A DNA stretch of 64,000 nucleotides from JBKECP01 sp047974765 (lineage in GTDB: Bacteria > Pseudomonadota > Gammaproteobacteria > Pseudomonadales > Halieaceae). Under the pieces are notes generated by a model. That model had not been told where the DNA came from. It worked only from the letters and a program-made list of their open reading frames with translations, and ran no database searches. Position numbers and translations under genes: made by a program. The stretch spans positions 62,001 through 126,000 of the forward strand of contig JBKECP010000046.1 in the NCBI GenBank assembly GCA_047974765.1. The letters are read 5' to 3'. Below, in pieces: positions 25,648 through 34,338 of the stretch (the first letter of the stretch is position 1; each line of letters opens with the position of its first letter).

Positions 25648-26634
25648 ATGATTTATGCCACCATTGCCGTATTCGTCGGGCTTGCCCTCCTGCTGTGGAG
25701 TGCAGATAAATTTGTTGATGGCGCCGCCTCTCTGGCCAGCCATTTTGGAATGCCGCCACTGTTGATCGGTATGGTTATTCTCGGCTTTGGTACCTCGGCA
25801 CCGGAGATGCTGGTGTCTGCACTGGCTGCGGTGCAGGGCAATCCAGGTCTTGCCCTGGGCAATGCCTACGGCTCCAATATCGCCAATATTGCACTGGTAC
25901 TGGGCCTGACCGCGCTGATCAGCCCGATTGCCGTGCAATCCAAAGTATTGCGTAAAGAGTTACCGGTGCTGGCGGCCATCACCGGTCTGGCCGTCTTTCA
26001 GTTGCTCGATGGCGAGCTTTCCCAGGTGGATGCCTGGATTTTGCTCGGCGTGTTTTTTACCCTCTTTGGCTGGACAATTTACGAAGGCATGCAAACGGGT
26101 GAAGACAAGCTCTCACAGGAGTTGGAGCTGAATATGCCCGAGCGTGTCATTCCTGTACGCTCGTCCTGGTTATGGCTGATAGCAGGCCTGATTGTATTGA
26201 TTGCCAGTTCACGACTGCTGGTTTGGGGAGCCGTTGAGCTGGCGCGTAATTTTGGTATCAGTGACCTGATTATCGGCCTTACCATTGTAGCTATTGGCAC
26301 ATCTTTGCCTGAATTGATGTCATCGGTCATCGCTGCCCGCAAAGGTGAGCACGACATGGCCCTGGGCAATGTGATCGGCTCCAACCTGTTCAATACACTG
26401 GCGGTGGTCGGCATTGCCGGTGCAATTCAGCCTTTTAGTGTGGATAGCAGTATTATCACCCGCGATATGGGTGTTATGTCGGCGCTGACACTGTCACTGT
26501 TTGTGCTGGGTTTTCAGCTGCGCCCTGGCTCTCGCCGTATTAACCGCTTTGAGGGCGGGCTGCTGTTATGCGGCTTTGTATTTTATCTGGGCTATCTGAT
26601 ACACACCTATCTGGGTTCAGGGGGACTAGTATGA
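25648..26634 (+). CDS. calcium/sodium antiporter (YrbG-like, CaCA family)
   Basis: 328 residues from ATG 25648; a longer frame from 25600 overlaps the promoter. About ten hydrophobic segments in two inverted halves, each with an alpha-repeat: GFGTSAPEMLVSALAA...GNAYGSNIANI near residues 50-95 and AIGTSLPELMSSVIAARKG...GNVIGSNLFNT near 215-255. The acidic residues in GTSxPE bind the transported cations. The protein exchanges cytoplasmic Ca2+ for Na+ or H+. No Shine-Dalgarno is seen; the -10 box lies 7 nt before ATG. It is divergent from gdhA. Confidence 0.92.
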   Translation: MIYATIAVFVGLALLLWSADKFVDGAASLASHFGMPPLLIGMVILGFGTSAPEMLVSALAAVQGNPGLALGNAYGSNIANIALVLGLTALISPIAVQSKVLRKELPVLAAITGLAVFQLLDGELSQVDAWILLGVFFTLFGWTIYEGMQTGEDKLSQELELNMPERVIPVRSSWLWLIAGLIVLIASSRLLVWGAVELARNFGISDLIIGLTIVAIGTSLPELMSSVIAARKGEHDMALGNVIGSNLFNTLAVVGIAGAIQPFSVDSSIITRDMGVMSALTLSLFVLGFQLRPGSRRINRFEGGLLLCGFVFYLGYLIHTYLGSGGLV

Positions 26635-26671
26635 ATCGCTCTGACAGATCGCCAGCGTATCCATTGCTGAC

Positions 26672-27823
26672 ATGAAGCAGGCGCTACTTACTTCCCGGCT
26701 ATTTGACGGCGAAGTTTTCCTCGAAGACCAGGCTGTTTTGCTGGCTGACGATAAAATACAGGCGCTTATTCCCCACCACGAAATTCCTGTAGATTACACC
26801 CACAGGGTTGTTATAGATGGCTTGCTGGCACCGGGTTTGATTGATATACAGGTCAACGGCGGTGGTGGCCTGCTGTTTAACGACCAGCCCGACCCCGCTG
26901 CCTTGCAGTGTATCAGCGAGGCTCATCGTGCTGCTGGCACGACAAGTCTGGTACCAACCCTGATCAGCGATCAGGCAAATATTCACCGCGCCGGAGTGGC
27001 GGCGGCAATAGCCAGCCGGGCAGCAGGTAATGCCGCCATCCTCGGGATTCACCTGGAAGGCCCCTTTCTGGCACCCGCTCGCAGGGGAGTACACAGTGCC
27101 CAGGCCATCCGCTCACCACAGGCATCTGACATCGACTGGCTCTGCCAGTGCAGTAGCCGGTTACCAACCATTATTACTCTCGCCCCTGAGCAATTGCCCA
27201 CCCAGGCCATTGCCAGGCTGAACAAGGCAGGAGCCCTGCTCTGCGCCGGTCACACCGAAGCCACTTATGAGCAGATCTGCACAGCTATTGATAATGGCTT
27301 GCGCGGCTTTACGCATCTTTTCAATGCAATGAACCCATTGACGGCCCGCTCTCCCGGCACCGTTGGTGCAGCGCTCACGAGTGACTGCTGGGTAGGTATT
27401 ATTGCCGACGGCCATCATGTTCACCCAGCCAACCTGAAAATAGCACTGCGTACAATCCCGCACCAGCGCTTGCTATTGGTATCTGACAGTATGTCAACAA
27501 TAGGCAGCCGGCAAACCCACTTCGAACTGTACGGCAAGCCCGTTCGACTCAGTGAAGATAAACTGCAAACGGAGGATGGCATTCTTGCCGGTAGCGCTAT
27601 CGCTCTAATGGATGCCGTGCGCTACTGCCACCAGCATCTGCATGTCTCCCTCGATGAGTGTTTGCGGATGGCCGCGTTGTACCCCGCCAACTTTTTAGGG
27701 CTGGAGCAAAAACTGGGCCGTATCCGCAAGGGTTTTCAGGCCGATCTGGTCCACTTCGATACTAATTTCCAGGTATTTGACACCTGGCTGGCCGGGCAGC
27801 ACAGACAACATACAAAGCCTTGA
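26672..27823 (+). CDS. nagA: N-acetylglucosamine-6-phosphate deacetylase
   Basis: 383 residues, amidohydrolase superfamily. Conserved: GLIDIQVNGGGG near residue 55, metal ligand region GIHLEGPFLAPARRGVH near residue 125, CAGHTEATYEQ near 190, THLFNAMNPL near 212, ADGHHVHP near 245, and the active-site Asp in LLVSDSMS. NagA deacetylates GlcNAc-6-P to glucosamine-6-P in chitin and peptidoglycan sugar use. The gene starts 37 bp after the antiporter on the same strand, with no good ribosome site. nagB, nagK or a chitin system are not in the window. Confidence 0.93.
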   Translation: MKQALLTSRLFDGEVFLEDQAVLLADDKIQALIPHHEIPVDYTHRVVIDGLLAPGLIDIQVNGGGGLLFNDQPDPAALQCISEAHRAAGTTSLVPTLISDQANIHRAGVAAAIASRAAGNAAILGIHLEGPFLAPARRGVHSAQAIRSPQASDIDWLCQCSSRLPTIITLAPEQLPTQAIARLNKAGALLCAGHTEATYEQICTAIDNGLRGFTHLFNAMNPLTARSPGTVGAALTSDCWVGIIADGHHVHPANLKIALRTIPHQRLLLVSDSMSTIGSRQTHFELYGKPVRLSEDKLQTEDGILAGSAIALMDAVRYCHQHLHVSLDECLRMAALYPANFLGLEQKLGRIRKGFQADLVHFDTNFQVFDTWLAGQHRQHTKP

Positions 27824-27839
27824 TCAGATCGCTCTGATC
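27822..27839 (+). terminator. hairpin at the end of nagA
   Basis: Perfect 7-bp stem GATCAGA-tcgc-TCTGATC overlapping the nagA stop, followed only by TTCGTAA. It lies in the convergent gap with trpB2; a weak terminator at best. Confidence 0.35.
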
Positions 27840-27944
27840 TTCGTAATACACAACCATCGACCAACGGTTCAACAGTCACTTTCAAACGGCAAAAAAACGG
27901 TATTCCTGTATAAATTCCAGAAATGTGTCCGACAAACAAGTACC

Positions 27945-29303
27945 CTAATCTATCGCAGCAAGAGCTGCCAGCGCATCAGCAAGTGCTTCTTCAGCCAGAG
28001 CTTCATCGGTCAGACTGCCCGCAAGATAATTTTCATAAGCACCCAGCTCCAGCAGGCCATGACCGGAAAGACATACGACAATCACCTTGTCTTCACCGGA
28101 GTCCGCACAGGCCAGTGCCTCACGACGGGCCTGTACAAGGGCGTGTGACGCCTCTGGCGCCGGTACAATACCTTCGGTACGCGCAAATTCTACCGCCGCT
28201 TCAAAGCATTCGATCTGGGGCAGGGCGCGCGCTTCGATAATCTTCGTATCAACCAGGTGCGACACCAGCGGTGCCATACCGTGATAGCGCAGGCCGCCAG
28301 CATGAATAGCAGAAGGCACAAAATCATGGCCCAGCGTGTGCATTTTCATCAAAGGAGTCAGACCCGCATTATCACCAAAATCATAGCGGTACTGCCCGCG
28401 TGTCAACGTTGGGCAGGCGATAGGCTCAACAGCAATCAACTGCGGATTTTGATTGCCCGCCAGTTTTTCCCGTACAAACGGAAACATCAAGCCCGCCAGA
28501 TTGGAACCACCACCAGCACAGGCAATCACCAGATCTGCGCCACGCTCGCCCGCCTTGATAAGCTGTAACAGAGTTTCCTCACCAATTATCGTCTGGTGCA
28601 GCAGGACATGGTTGAGCACCGACCCAAGGGCATATTTGATGTCGTTGCGTTGAGCAGCCACTTCAACCGCTTCGGAGATCGCAATACCAAGGCTGCCCGG
28701 ATGTCCCGCCGGAAATACTCTGCCTGAGTTGGTGTCCGCCGTTGGCGAACGATGCACTTTGGCACCAAAAGTCTCCATCAGAGTGCGGCGGGCAGGCTTG
28801 CTGTCAAACGAGGCGCCAACCTGCCATACCTCACAGCTCATATCGAACAAAGAACAGGCAAATGCCAGCGCCGTGCCCCACTGTCCGGCACCCGTCTCTG
28901 TTGTCAACCGGGTAACACCATCGATTGCATTGTAGTAGGCCTGCGGGACTGATGTGTTGGTTTTATGTGAACCTGCAGGCGAGCTGCCCTCGTATTTATA
29001 ATAGATGCGCGCCGGTGTTCCCAGCTTGCGCTCCAGCCGACGCGCACGAAACAAGGGCGAGGGCCTCCACTGTAAATAGACATCGCGTACCGCTTCCGGA
29101 ATCGGTATGAAGCGCTCCGTTGCTAGCTCCTGCGCAATCAACTCCGGCGCAAACAGGGCCGACAGGTCACCGGCTTCCACGGGTTGACGCGTAACCGGAT
29201 GCAACGGTGGTGGTGGCGGTGTGGGCAGATCGGCAACGACGTTGTACCAATGTGTCGGCATCTCGGCATCGTCAAGCTGAAATTTTACAGGTTGGTCAGT
29301 CAT
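27945..29303 (-). CDS. tryptophan synthase beta-like, TrpB2 type
   Basis: 452 residues, longer than the normal TrpB (about 400). The PLP lysine is in GSSPAGSHKTNTS and the phosphate-binding loop is CAGGGSNLAG. The N-terminal extension (DLPTPPPPPLHPVTRQPVEAGDLSALF) and WRPSPLFRARRLERKLGTPARIYYKYEG belong to the TrpB2 subgroup, which often acts without TrpA and can condense free indole, or serve as serine deaminase-like enzymes. No trpA, trpF or other trp gene is adjacent. The main trpB of the organism is presumably elsewhere. Confidence 0.88.
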   Translation of the reverse strand: MTDQPVKFQLDDAEMPTHWYNVVADLPTPPPPPLHPVTRQPVEAGDLSALFAPELIAQELATERFIPIPEAVRDVYLQWRPSPLFRARRLERKLGTPARIYYKYEGSSPAGSHKTNTSVPQAYYNAIDGVTRLTTETGAGQWGTALAFACSLFDMSCEVWQVGASFDSKPARRTLMETFGAKVHRSPTADTNSGRVFPAGHPGSLGIAISEAVEVAAQRNDIKYALGSVLNHVLLHQTIIGEETLLQLIKAGERGADLVIACAGGGSNLAGLMFPFVREKLAGNQNPQLIAVEPIACPTLTRGQYRYDFGDNAGLTPLMKMHTLGHDFVPSAIHAGGLRYHGMAPLVSHLVDTKIIEARALPQIECFEAAVEFARTEGIVPAPEASHALVQARREALACADSGEDKVIVVCLSGHGLLELGAYENYLAGSLTDEALAEEALADALAALAAID

Positions 29304-29344
29304 TTATATTCCCCTGGCGAAAATAGCTATTTATTAACCTGAAT

Positions 29345-29671
29345 ATGGTCTCCTCCCCGTTTGCAAGGCTTGCACAGTCGATATCAGGGACAGGTTGCTG
29401 TCGTATATCCGGCCTGTTTATGAGGGACTCACTTCGCCCTCTGGCCTCGATGAAGTTTCGCCGCCTGTAGTCCTTATCAGCATATCGGCCTCAAGAGCCA
29501 CCGGGTTAATCAGGTTCTCTGCAGGCCGGCTTGACCTGTTATATCATCGATTGTCCGCTGCCTTCGCAACCCTGGGGAAACTCTCCTGTTTTGTTTTTCC
29601 TCATCTCGTTTCGATAGAACATTCTTCATCTCTATCCTGGCGCATCGCAACGCCGTTTGGGAGGAGACCAT
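29345..29671. mobile_element. MITE-like element with 13-bp inverted ends
   Basis: ATGGTCTCCTCCC at 29345-29357 is exactly repeated in inverse orientation (GGGAGGAGACCAT) at 29659-29671. The 327-bp interior has no intact transposase. No target duplication was found at these boundaries. It could be a non-autonomous element or an internally deleted IS. Subterminal inverted repeats of about this length occur in the IS1111 group of the IS110 family, but this assignment is only a suggestion. Confidence 0.55.
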
Positions 29672-29810
29672 CTCATCGGCAAGCTTTTAGCCCGCAAATC
29701 TCACCTTAGAATTGAAATAGGCCTCTGTAACCTACCCTTACGCCAGTGACTTTGCCCGGATCCTGGCCAATGTGCGCCGACACCCGGCCTGGGCGCCACC
29801 TGGATAGATC

Positions 29811-29996
29811 TCACTGCTCAAAAACTTCGGTCAGATACCCTCTGGCCGGGGATTTCTTTGCCTTGAAGTCACACAAGACGCCTCGGGTGACTCCGAACTG
29901 CCAATAATCGGGCTTGTTGTAGCACCCCGACGCCACACCGACAAGGTAGCCCCGGGAAAATCGCAGACAGACCGACTGAAATGACTCGAAAAGCAC
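29811..29996 (-). CDS. possible small orphan protein inside the insert in repeat copy B
   Basis: The track frame is 61 codons (29996-29811) and can be opened upstream to a stop at about 30029. The peptide (FESFQSVCLRFSRGYLVGVASGC, then YNKPDYWQFGVTRGVLCDFKAKK) has a protein-like amino acid mix with several aromatic residues, but no ATG with a good ribosome site was confirmed and no family is recognised. It may be a remnant of a larger gene carried by the insert. Confidence 0.25.
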   Translation of the reverse strand: MLFESFQSVCLRFSRGYLVGVASGCYNKPDYWQFGVTRGVLCDFKAKKSPARGYLTEVFEQ

Positions 29997-30026
29997 GGCC
30001 AGATCAAACTCGGTGAACGATGCGGG

Positions 30027-30182
30027 TTAGCCCAATTAATAAGCGGCACATAAACGTGCCACCACAGGCTGCAAGCCTGCACAAGCCACTGAAAATCAAA
30101 GGATTTCACATATTCAGCTCATTTTCAGGGGCGACCATCAAATAGTGAGGGATTCATCTATTTGATGGCCAGGTTGATAGCT
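30027..30182. repeat. dispersed structured repeat, copy B
   Basis: Second copy of the element at 16156-16312, in the same orientation. The right-hand hairpin is here CCATCAAATAG-N12-CTATTTGATGG, 11 perfect pairs (copy A has 9). The left hairpin is GGCAC-ataaac-GTGCC instead of GCGGC..GCCGC: different bases, pairing kept. Like copy A it ends next to the 3' end of a minus-strand gene. Confidence 0.75.
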
Positions 30183-30216
30183 ATCTGCCCACGAAGTGCA
30201 AACAAAACGGCCTTAC

Positions 30217-31626
30217 TCAATCCCGCACCAGCCAATCCTGCAAATAGCGCTGCACCATATCGTGGGCATTGAACTCGGCGTTGAGCACGGCAATGAAGGT
30301 AAATACGCCAGTCAGTTTACGGGCTATCAGGGCAAATTCGCGGGTTGGCGGTGTAAAATGCCGGGTAGTGGCATAACCCGCCGCCTGTCTGCCCGCTCTG
30401 CGCATCAATTGAGACTGCCGCCAGGCATAGTCACCCTCACTGTTAAGGTACTCTTTAGGCAGCTCCTGCGGTGGTCGCAAAGGCTCCAGCAGTCGCATAC
30501 AGAAATCACAGAATGTCTGCCGGGCCACATCACTGGAATCCCTTGATAAACAACCCAGGCCAATCAGCGACTCAGCCATGGTTTTCCTGTCCTGCGCCAT
30601 GCCCGCCGAGATGGTATTGCCCAAGTGCAGCAGGAAATTATCATCGGGCGCCAGCATAGAACCAAAATCAAGCAGTACCAGCTCATCCCGCTCAGGAGTC
30701 AAACGCAGCAGATAGTTACCGAAGTTGGGATCAGTTTGCATTACACCCCAATCAAACAGTTCACAAAACAGTAGCTCCAGCATGGCCTGGCCAAAGGCAT
30801 TGCGCCGTGCCTGATTGAGTCCGGCCACCTCTGCCCGCGTAACCAGATAACCGCTGACGTATTCCATCGCCAGCACACTGTCACCGCAATAATCGCCGTA
30901 AAGCATGGGTACATGGTAGTAAACACCGTGACCAGCCTGCTCATTGAACAAGTCCGCCAGGCGCCCCATTTCCAGTACCATACGACCTTCGCGGGCATAG
31001 TCAATTTCGTGATGGAGCTGCTGGCGCATACTGTCCAGCCAACTATCCAGATCACGACCAGCCTGCACCCAGCGCGCCAGCAGCAGCATGCGCACAACCG
31101 TATCAAAATCGGCATCAATCACTTCAGCCAGGCCGGGATACTGAACCTTAAGTACAATCTCCTGCCCGCTGGTACGAATTTTTGCCCGATGCACCTGCGC
31201 CAGAGAGGCAGCGGCCATTGCCTCGCGCTCTATATCAAGCTCTTCATAACGTGAGCCCAACTCGGCTCTGAGCACCGGTTCAATCTCTGACCAGGGCAGA
31301 GGCTCAGTGGAGGAACCCAGCTCGTGCAGCGCCTCAGTCAATGGCTTTGGCAAAAAATGCTCTCCCAGCAGCGCGAGCATCTGACCAATTTTGACATAGG
31401 TGCCTTTGAGACGGCCCAGTTCATCAACAAAACGCCGGGCCTCCCGGCGGGCAAAAGGTGAATCGAACTCCTCTCTCTCACCACCACGAATACGCTGCAA
31501 TGCACCATCCAGTGCCAGTGCACCACCAGCACGCAAACCGGCCATCGACACGGACAGTCCCCGACCAAAGCCACTGCGTTTGATTTTTGAGCCTTTGCCT
31601 ACCATATCCCCTGCTTTCTCAATCAT
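30217..31626 (-). CDS. ABC1/AarF/UbiB family atypical kinase-like protein
   Basis: 469 residues from ATG 31626; ATG 31605 (MVGKGSKIKRSG) is an equal candidate and neither has a strong ribosome site. Family motifs: YVKIGQML (KxGQ) near residue 90, the Ala-rich loop AAASLAQVHRA replacing the normal P-loop, metal-site region TDPNFGNYLLR, and LLDFGSM (DFG). UbiB/Coq8 proteins support ubiquinone synthesis by an ATPase activity; this is a divergent paralogue not linked to ubiE or ubiJ, so a role in ubiquinone is not assured. It is downstream of the M20 gene on the same strand. Confidence 0.85.
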   Translation of the reverse strand: MIEKAGDMVGKGSKIKRSGFGRGLSVSMAGLRAGGALALDGALQRIRGGEREEFDSPFARREARRFVDELGRLKGTYVKIGQMLALLGEHFLPKPLTEALHELGSSTEPLPWSEIEPVLRAELGSRYEELDIEREAMAAASLAQVHRAKIRTSGQEIVLKVQYPGLAEVIDADFDTVVRMLLLARWVQAGRDLDSWLDSMRQQLHHEIDYAREGRMVLEMGRLADLFNEQAGHGVYYHVPMLYGDYCGDSVLAMEYVSGYLVTRAEVAGLNQARRNAFGQAMLELLFCELFDWGVMQTDPNFGNYLLRLTPERDELVLLDFGSMLAPDDNFLLHLGNTISAGMAQDRKTMAESLIGLGCLSRDSSDVARQTFCDFCMRLLEPLRPPQELPKEYLNSEGDYAWRQSQLMRRAGRQAAGYATTRHFTPPTREFALIARKLTGVFTFIAVLNAEFNAHDMVQRYLQDWLVRD

Positions 31627-31787
31627 GTCCCGGTTTATAACCGGCAATAAAGTGTGGCAGGGTACACCAGCACGCTGACGGCGGCTACGACCAAGCCAGC
31701 AAATGGGTGGTACCGGGATCGCCATCAGGCCATCGCCGGACAAATCTGGCCATTGTGCTCACGACCTCTGATAAAATCGCTTGCGAA

Positions 31788-33221
31788 CTACCGGCGAAAA
31801 TCCAGTGGTGGAGCGCGGTCACCCAACAGCGGTTTATAATCAAAATCACTGCCGCGACGCCGCTCAAATTCCTCCCGGGCTGTGCGCAACAACGATGGAT
31901 TTTGATAGAGGTCAATCGCTGTCAGTGCCATCGTTTTGGCCGCCACCATCATGCCCTTGTGACCAATAGAAGTGCCGCCAGCTGCAATGGCCTGCCAACT
32001 GTGAGGCGCGGTACCCGGCACCCAGGTAGCTGCGCGCATCTCAACCGTTGGCACCTGCCAACTGACATCACCAACATCAGTCGAGCCCATACCCTGCACA
32101 AACTTCATCGGTTGCACGATCTGCTCCTGAGCACCAAGGTCTTTTTTCAGGCCGAGCGTAGCACTGATTTTATCTGCATAGGCCCGCTCTTTGGCATTAT
32201 AGCTAAGGCCTCCCACCTGCTCCAAACGCCGATGCATCAACTCTGCCAGTGTTTCGTTGGGCAGCATGGAATGATTTCCGTGAATAATCTCAACATCCAC
32301 CGTTGTATCCGTACCCCGGGCCGCACCTTCAGCTGCCGCCGTGACACGCGCCCAGATTTTTTCCAGCTCAACGGCTTGCGGATGGCGCACATAGTAAAAC
32401 ACCTCAGCAAAGTCAGGTACGACATTGGGTGCTGAACCACCCTGAGTGATGACATAGTGAATACGGGTCTGCTGGGGTACATGTTCACGCAGCATATTGA
32501 CCATAAAATTCATTGCCTCAACACCGTCAAGCGCTGAACGCCCGCGATCAGGAGCAACAGCAGCATGAGAGGCAATACCGCGAAAACGAAACTTGGCCGA
32601 CTTGTTAGCCAGACTGGTTGAGGGATCAGCGGCATTGGCGTCAGATGGATGCCAAACCAGTACGGCATCAACATCATTGAACAGACCCGCACGCACCATA
32701 TAGACCTTTCCACTGCCACCTTCTTCTGCTGGTGTGCCATACAGCCGCACCGTTCCTTTGACATTGTTATCCCGCAACCACCGGGCAACGGCAATGGCCG
32801 CTGCCACTGAACCGGCACCCAATAAATGATGGCCACAGGCATGACCGGCATTTTTACCAGCCAGGACTTCACGCTCAGGCGCTGCTGACTGGGAAATACC
32901 CGGCAGGGCATCAAATTCAGCAAGCAGGCCAATCACCGGGCCGCCTTCTCCATAACTGGCCACAAAAGCTGTTGGAATATCTGCCACGCCGCTTCGCACT
33001 GTGAAACCTGCATCACTGAGCGTCTGCTGTAATAATGTCGAACTCTCTGTTTCAAGATAGCCAAGCTCCGCCTTGCTCCAGATACTCTGTGCCAGCCGGG
33101 CATAGTGCTCTGCCTGTTGATCCAGATATAGCTGTGTGGACACACCTTCATCCACTGCCCGAACCGGGCTGATTATCAAACCCAGGCAGAGCCCCAGAAG
33201 CGTAATCGATATGCGCTGCAT
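31788..33221 (-). CDS. secreted M20-family amidohydrolase (AbgB-like)
   Basis: 477 residues from ATG 33221 with GGGAA upstream. A signal peptide (LLGLCLGLIISPVRA, cut near residue 22) predicts periplasmic location. The metal-binding region GHACGHHLLGAGS and GTPAEEGGSGKVY, and a dimerisation domain with GIASHAAVAPDRGRSALDGVEAMNFMV, are those of p-aminobenzoyl-glutamate hydrolase subunit B and other aminoacylase-like M20D enzymes. It probably hydrolyses an N-acyl or peptide-like amide; the substrate is unknown. AbgB in E. coli is cytoplasmic, so the signal peptide is unusual for that comparison. Divergent from hemH, 91 bp between starts. Confidence 0.85.
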   Translation of the reverse strand: MQRISITLLGLCLGLIISPVRAVDEGVSTQLYLDQQAEHYARLAQSIWSKAELGYLETESSTLLQQTLSDAGFTVRSGVADIPTAFVASYGEGGPVIGLLAEFDALPGISQSAAPEREVLAGKNAGHACGHHLLGAGSVAAAIAVARWLRDNNVKGTVRLYGTPAEEGGSGKVYMVRAGLFNDVDAVLVWHPSDANAADPSTSLANKSAKFRFRGIASHAAVAPDRGRSALDGVEAMNFMVNMLREHVPQQTRIHYVITQGGSAPNVVPDFAEVFYYVRHPQAVELEKIWARVTAAAEGAARGTDTTVDVEIIHGNHSMLPNETLAELMHRRLEQVGGLSYNAKERAYADKISATLGLKKDLGAQEQIVQPMKFVQGMGSTDVGDVSWQVPTVEMRAATWVPGTAPHSWQAIAAGGTSIGHKGMMVAAKTMALTAIDLYQNPSLLRTAREEFERRRGSDFDYKPLLGDRAPPLDFRR

Positions 33222-33276
33222 GATGATTCCCGTAAAAATTATTAGAACGGCTACCTTACCACCAGTACAAGCAGCC

Positions 33277-33312
33277 TTGGCAAGTTCTCCCCCCGGCCGT
33301 ACTATGCCCGGC
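33277..33312 (+). promoter_or_regulatory. hemH promoter predicting a leaderless mRNA
   Basis: -35 TTGGCA (33277-33282), exactly 17-bp spacer, -10 TACTAT (33300-33305), then GCCCGGC and ATG at 33313. Five of six and four of six consensus matches with optimal spacing; the predicted transcript begins at the start codon. Confidence 0.65.
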
Positions 33313-34338
33313 ATGAAATACATCAGCACACAACAACAGGGCGATGACAGCGCCAGAATCGGCATTTTACTGTGCAACCTGGGCACCCCCGATGCTCCTA
33401 CACCCAGAGCCGTACGCCGTTATCTAAAGGAATTTCTATCAGACCCACGGGTGGTGGAAGCACCCCGAATCGCATGGTGGCTGATATTGAACGGCATCAT
33501 ACTTAACACCCGCCCTGCCCGCTCGGCTCGCGCCTATCGCTCCATCTGGACAGACACAGGCTCACCGTTACTGGTTCATACCCGACAGCAGGCCAGCGAT
33601 CTACAGGCAGCACTAAGAATAAACGATAATGTCATCGTCAACTTTGCCATGCGCTACGGCAATCCCTCCATTACAGAGCAAATTCAGCTGTTGTGGGATC
33701 AGGGTGTAAGAAAATTACTGATATTACCTCTCTACCCACAATATTCCTGCTCTACCACTGCATCAGTATTTGATGCTGTTGCAGCTGATCTGCGCCAGCG
33801 TCGCTGGCTGCCGGAACTTCGCTTCGTTAGTCACTACCACCACCATCACAGCTATATCGCTGCATTGGCACAGAGTATCCGCCAACACTGGCGACAATAT
33901 GGTCGCGCTCAGCAGTTAATTTTTTCCTATCACGGTGAACCCCAGCGCTATATGGATGCCGGTGATCCTTATTATCACCACTGTCTGCAAACCAGCCATC
34001 AGGTGGCGGCATTACTGGAGCTGGAAGACAAACACTACACCACCAGCTTTCAGTCACGCTTTGGCCGCGAACCCTGGTTGCAGCCCTATACCGATACTCT
34101 GTTAAAAAATCTGCCTGCCAGCGGCTGCGAGCATGTACAAATTATCTGTCCCGGCTTTGCCGCTGACTGCCTGGAAACACTGGAGGAAATCGCGCTGGAT
34201 AATCGCAGGGTTTTTATCAGTGCTGGAGGGCAGGGCTTTGAGTATATTCCCTGCCTGAACGCATCCGGCGAACATATTGATGCGCTTAGCCATATTGTCC
34301 GCGACCATATTGGCGACTGGCTAGCCACAAATGCTTAA
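33313..34338 (+). CDS. hemH: ferrochelatase
   Basis: 341 residues from ATG 33313 (MKYISTQQQ); ATG 33304 lies in the -10 box, and further upstream codons overlap the divergent gene. Ferrochelatase inserts Fe2+ into protoporphyrin IX in the last step of heme synthesis. The N-terminal ILLCNLGTPDAPTPRAVRRYLKEFLSDPRVV and the active-site FSYHGEPQRY (catalytic His) near residue 200 are clear, as is FQSRFGREPWLQPYTD. The product is usually membrane-associated. No Shine-Dalgarno. The last 4 bp overlap the convergent methyltransferase gene. Confidence 0.96.
   Translation: MKYISTQQQGDDSARIGILLCNLGTPDAPTPRAVRRYLKEFLSDPRVVEAPRIAWWLILNGIILNTRPARSARAYRSIWTDTGSPLLVHTRQQASDLQAALRINDNVIVNFAMRYGNPSITEQIQLLWDQGVRKLLILPLYPQYSCSTTASVFDAVAADLRQRRWLPELRFVSHYHHHHSYIAALAQSIRQHWRQYGRAQQLIFSYHGEPQRYMDAGDPYYHHCLQTSHQVAALLELEDKHYTTSFQSRFGREPWLQPYTDTLLKNLPASGCEHVQIICPGFAADCLETLEEIALDNRRVFISAGGQGFEYIPCLNASGEHIDALSHIVRDHIGDWLATNA

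Larger units (their letters stand above)
29304..30216. other. 913-bp gene-poor region with mobile-element remnants
   Basis: Between trpB2 and the ABC1-kinase gene. From left to right it holds a 327-bp segment bounded by 13-bp inverted repeats (29345-29671), a 16-mer shared with repeat copy A (29677-29692), a 340-bp insert ending in a second TTAGCC, and repeat copy B (30027-30182). Frames of 60-104 codons occur but none is a recognised gene. Confidence 0.7.

Noticed and set aside
29395..29709. 104-codon plus-strand frame in the gene-free region
   Set aside because: It runs across the right inverted end of the 327-bp element and has no ribosome site or domain.
30027..30182. Integron attC site in the dispersed repeat (GTTAGCC at its left edge)
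   Set aside because: Copy A lacks the leading G, the sixth core base is not a purine, and no matching inverse core lies at the right end; no integrase is present.
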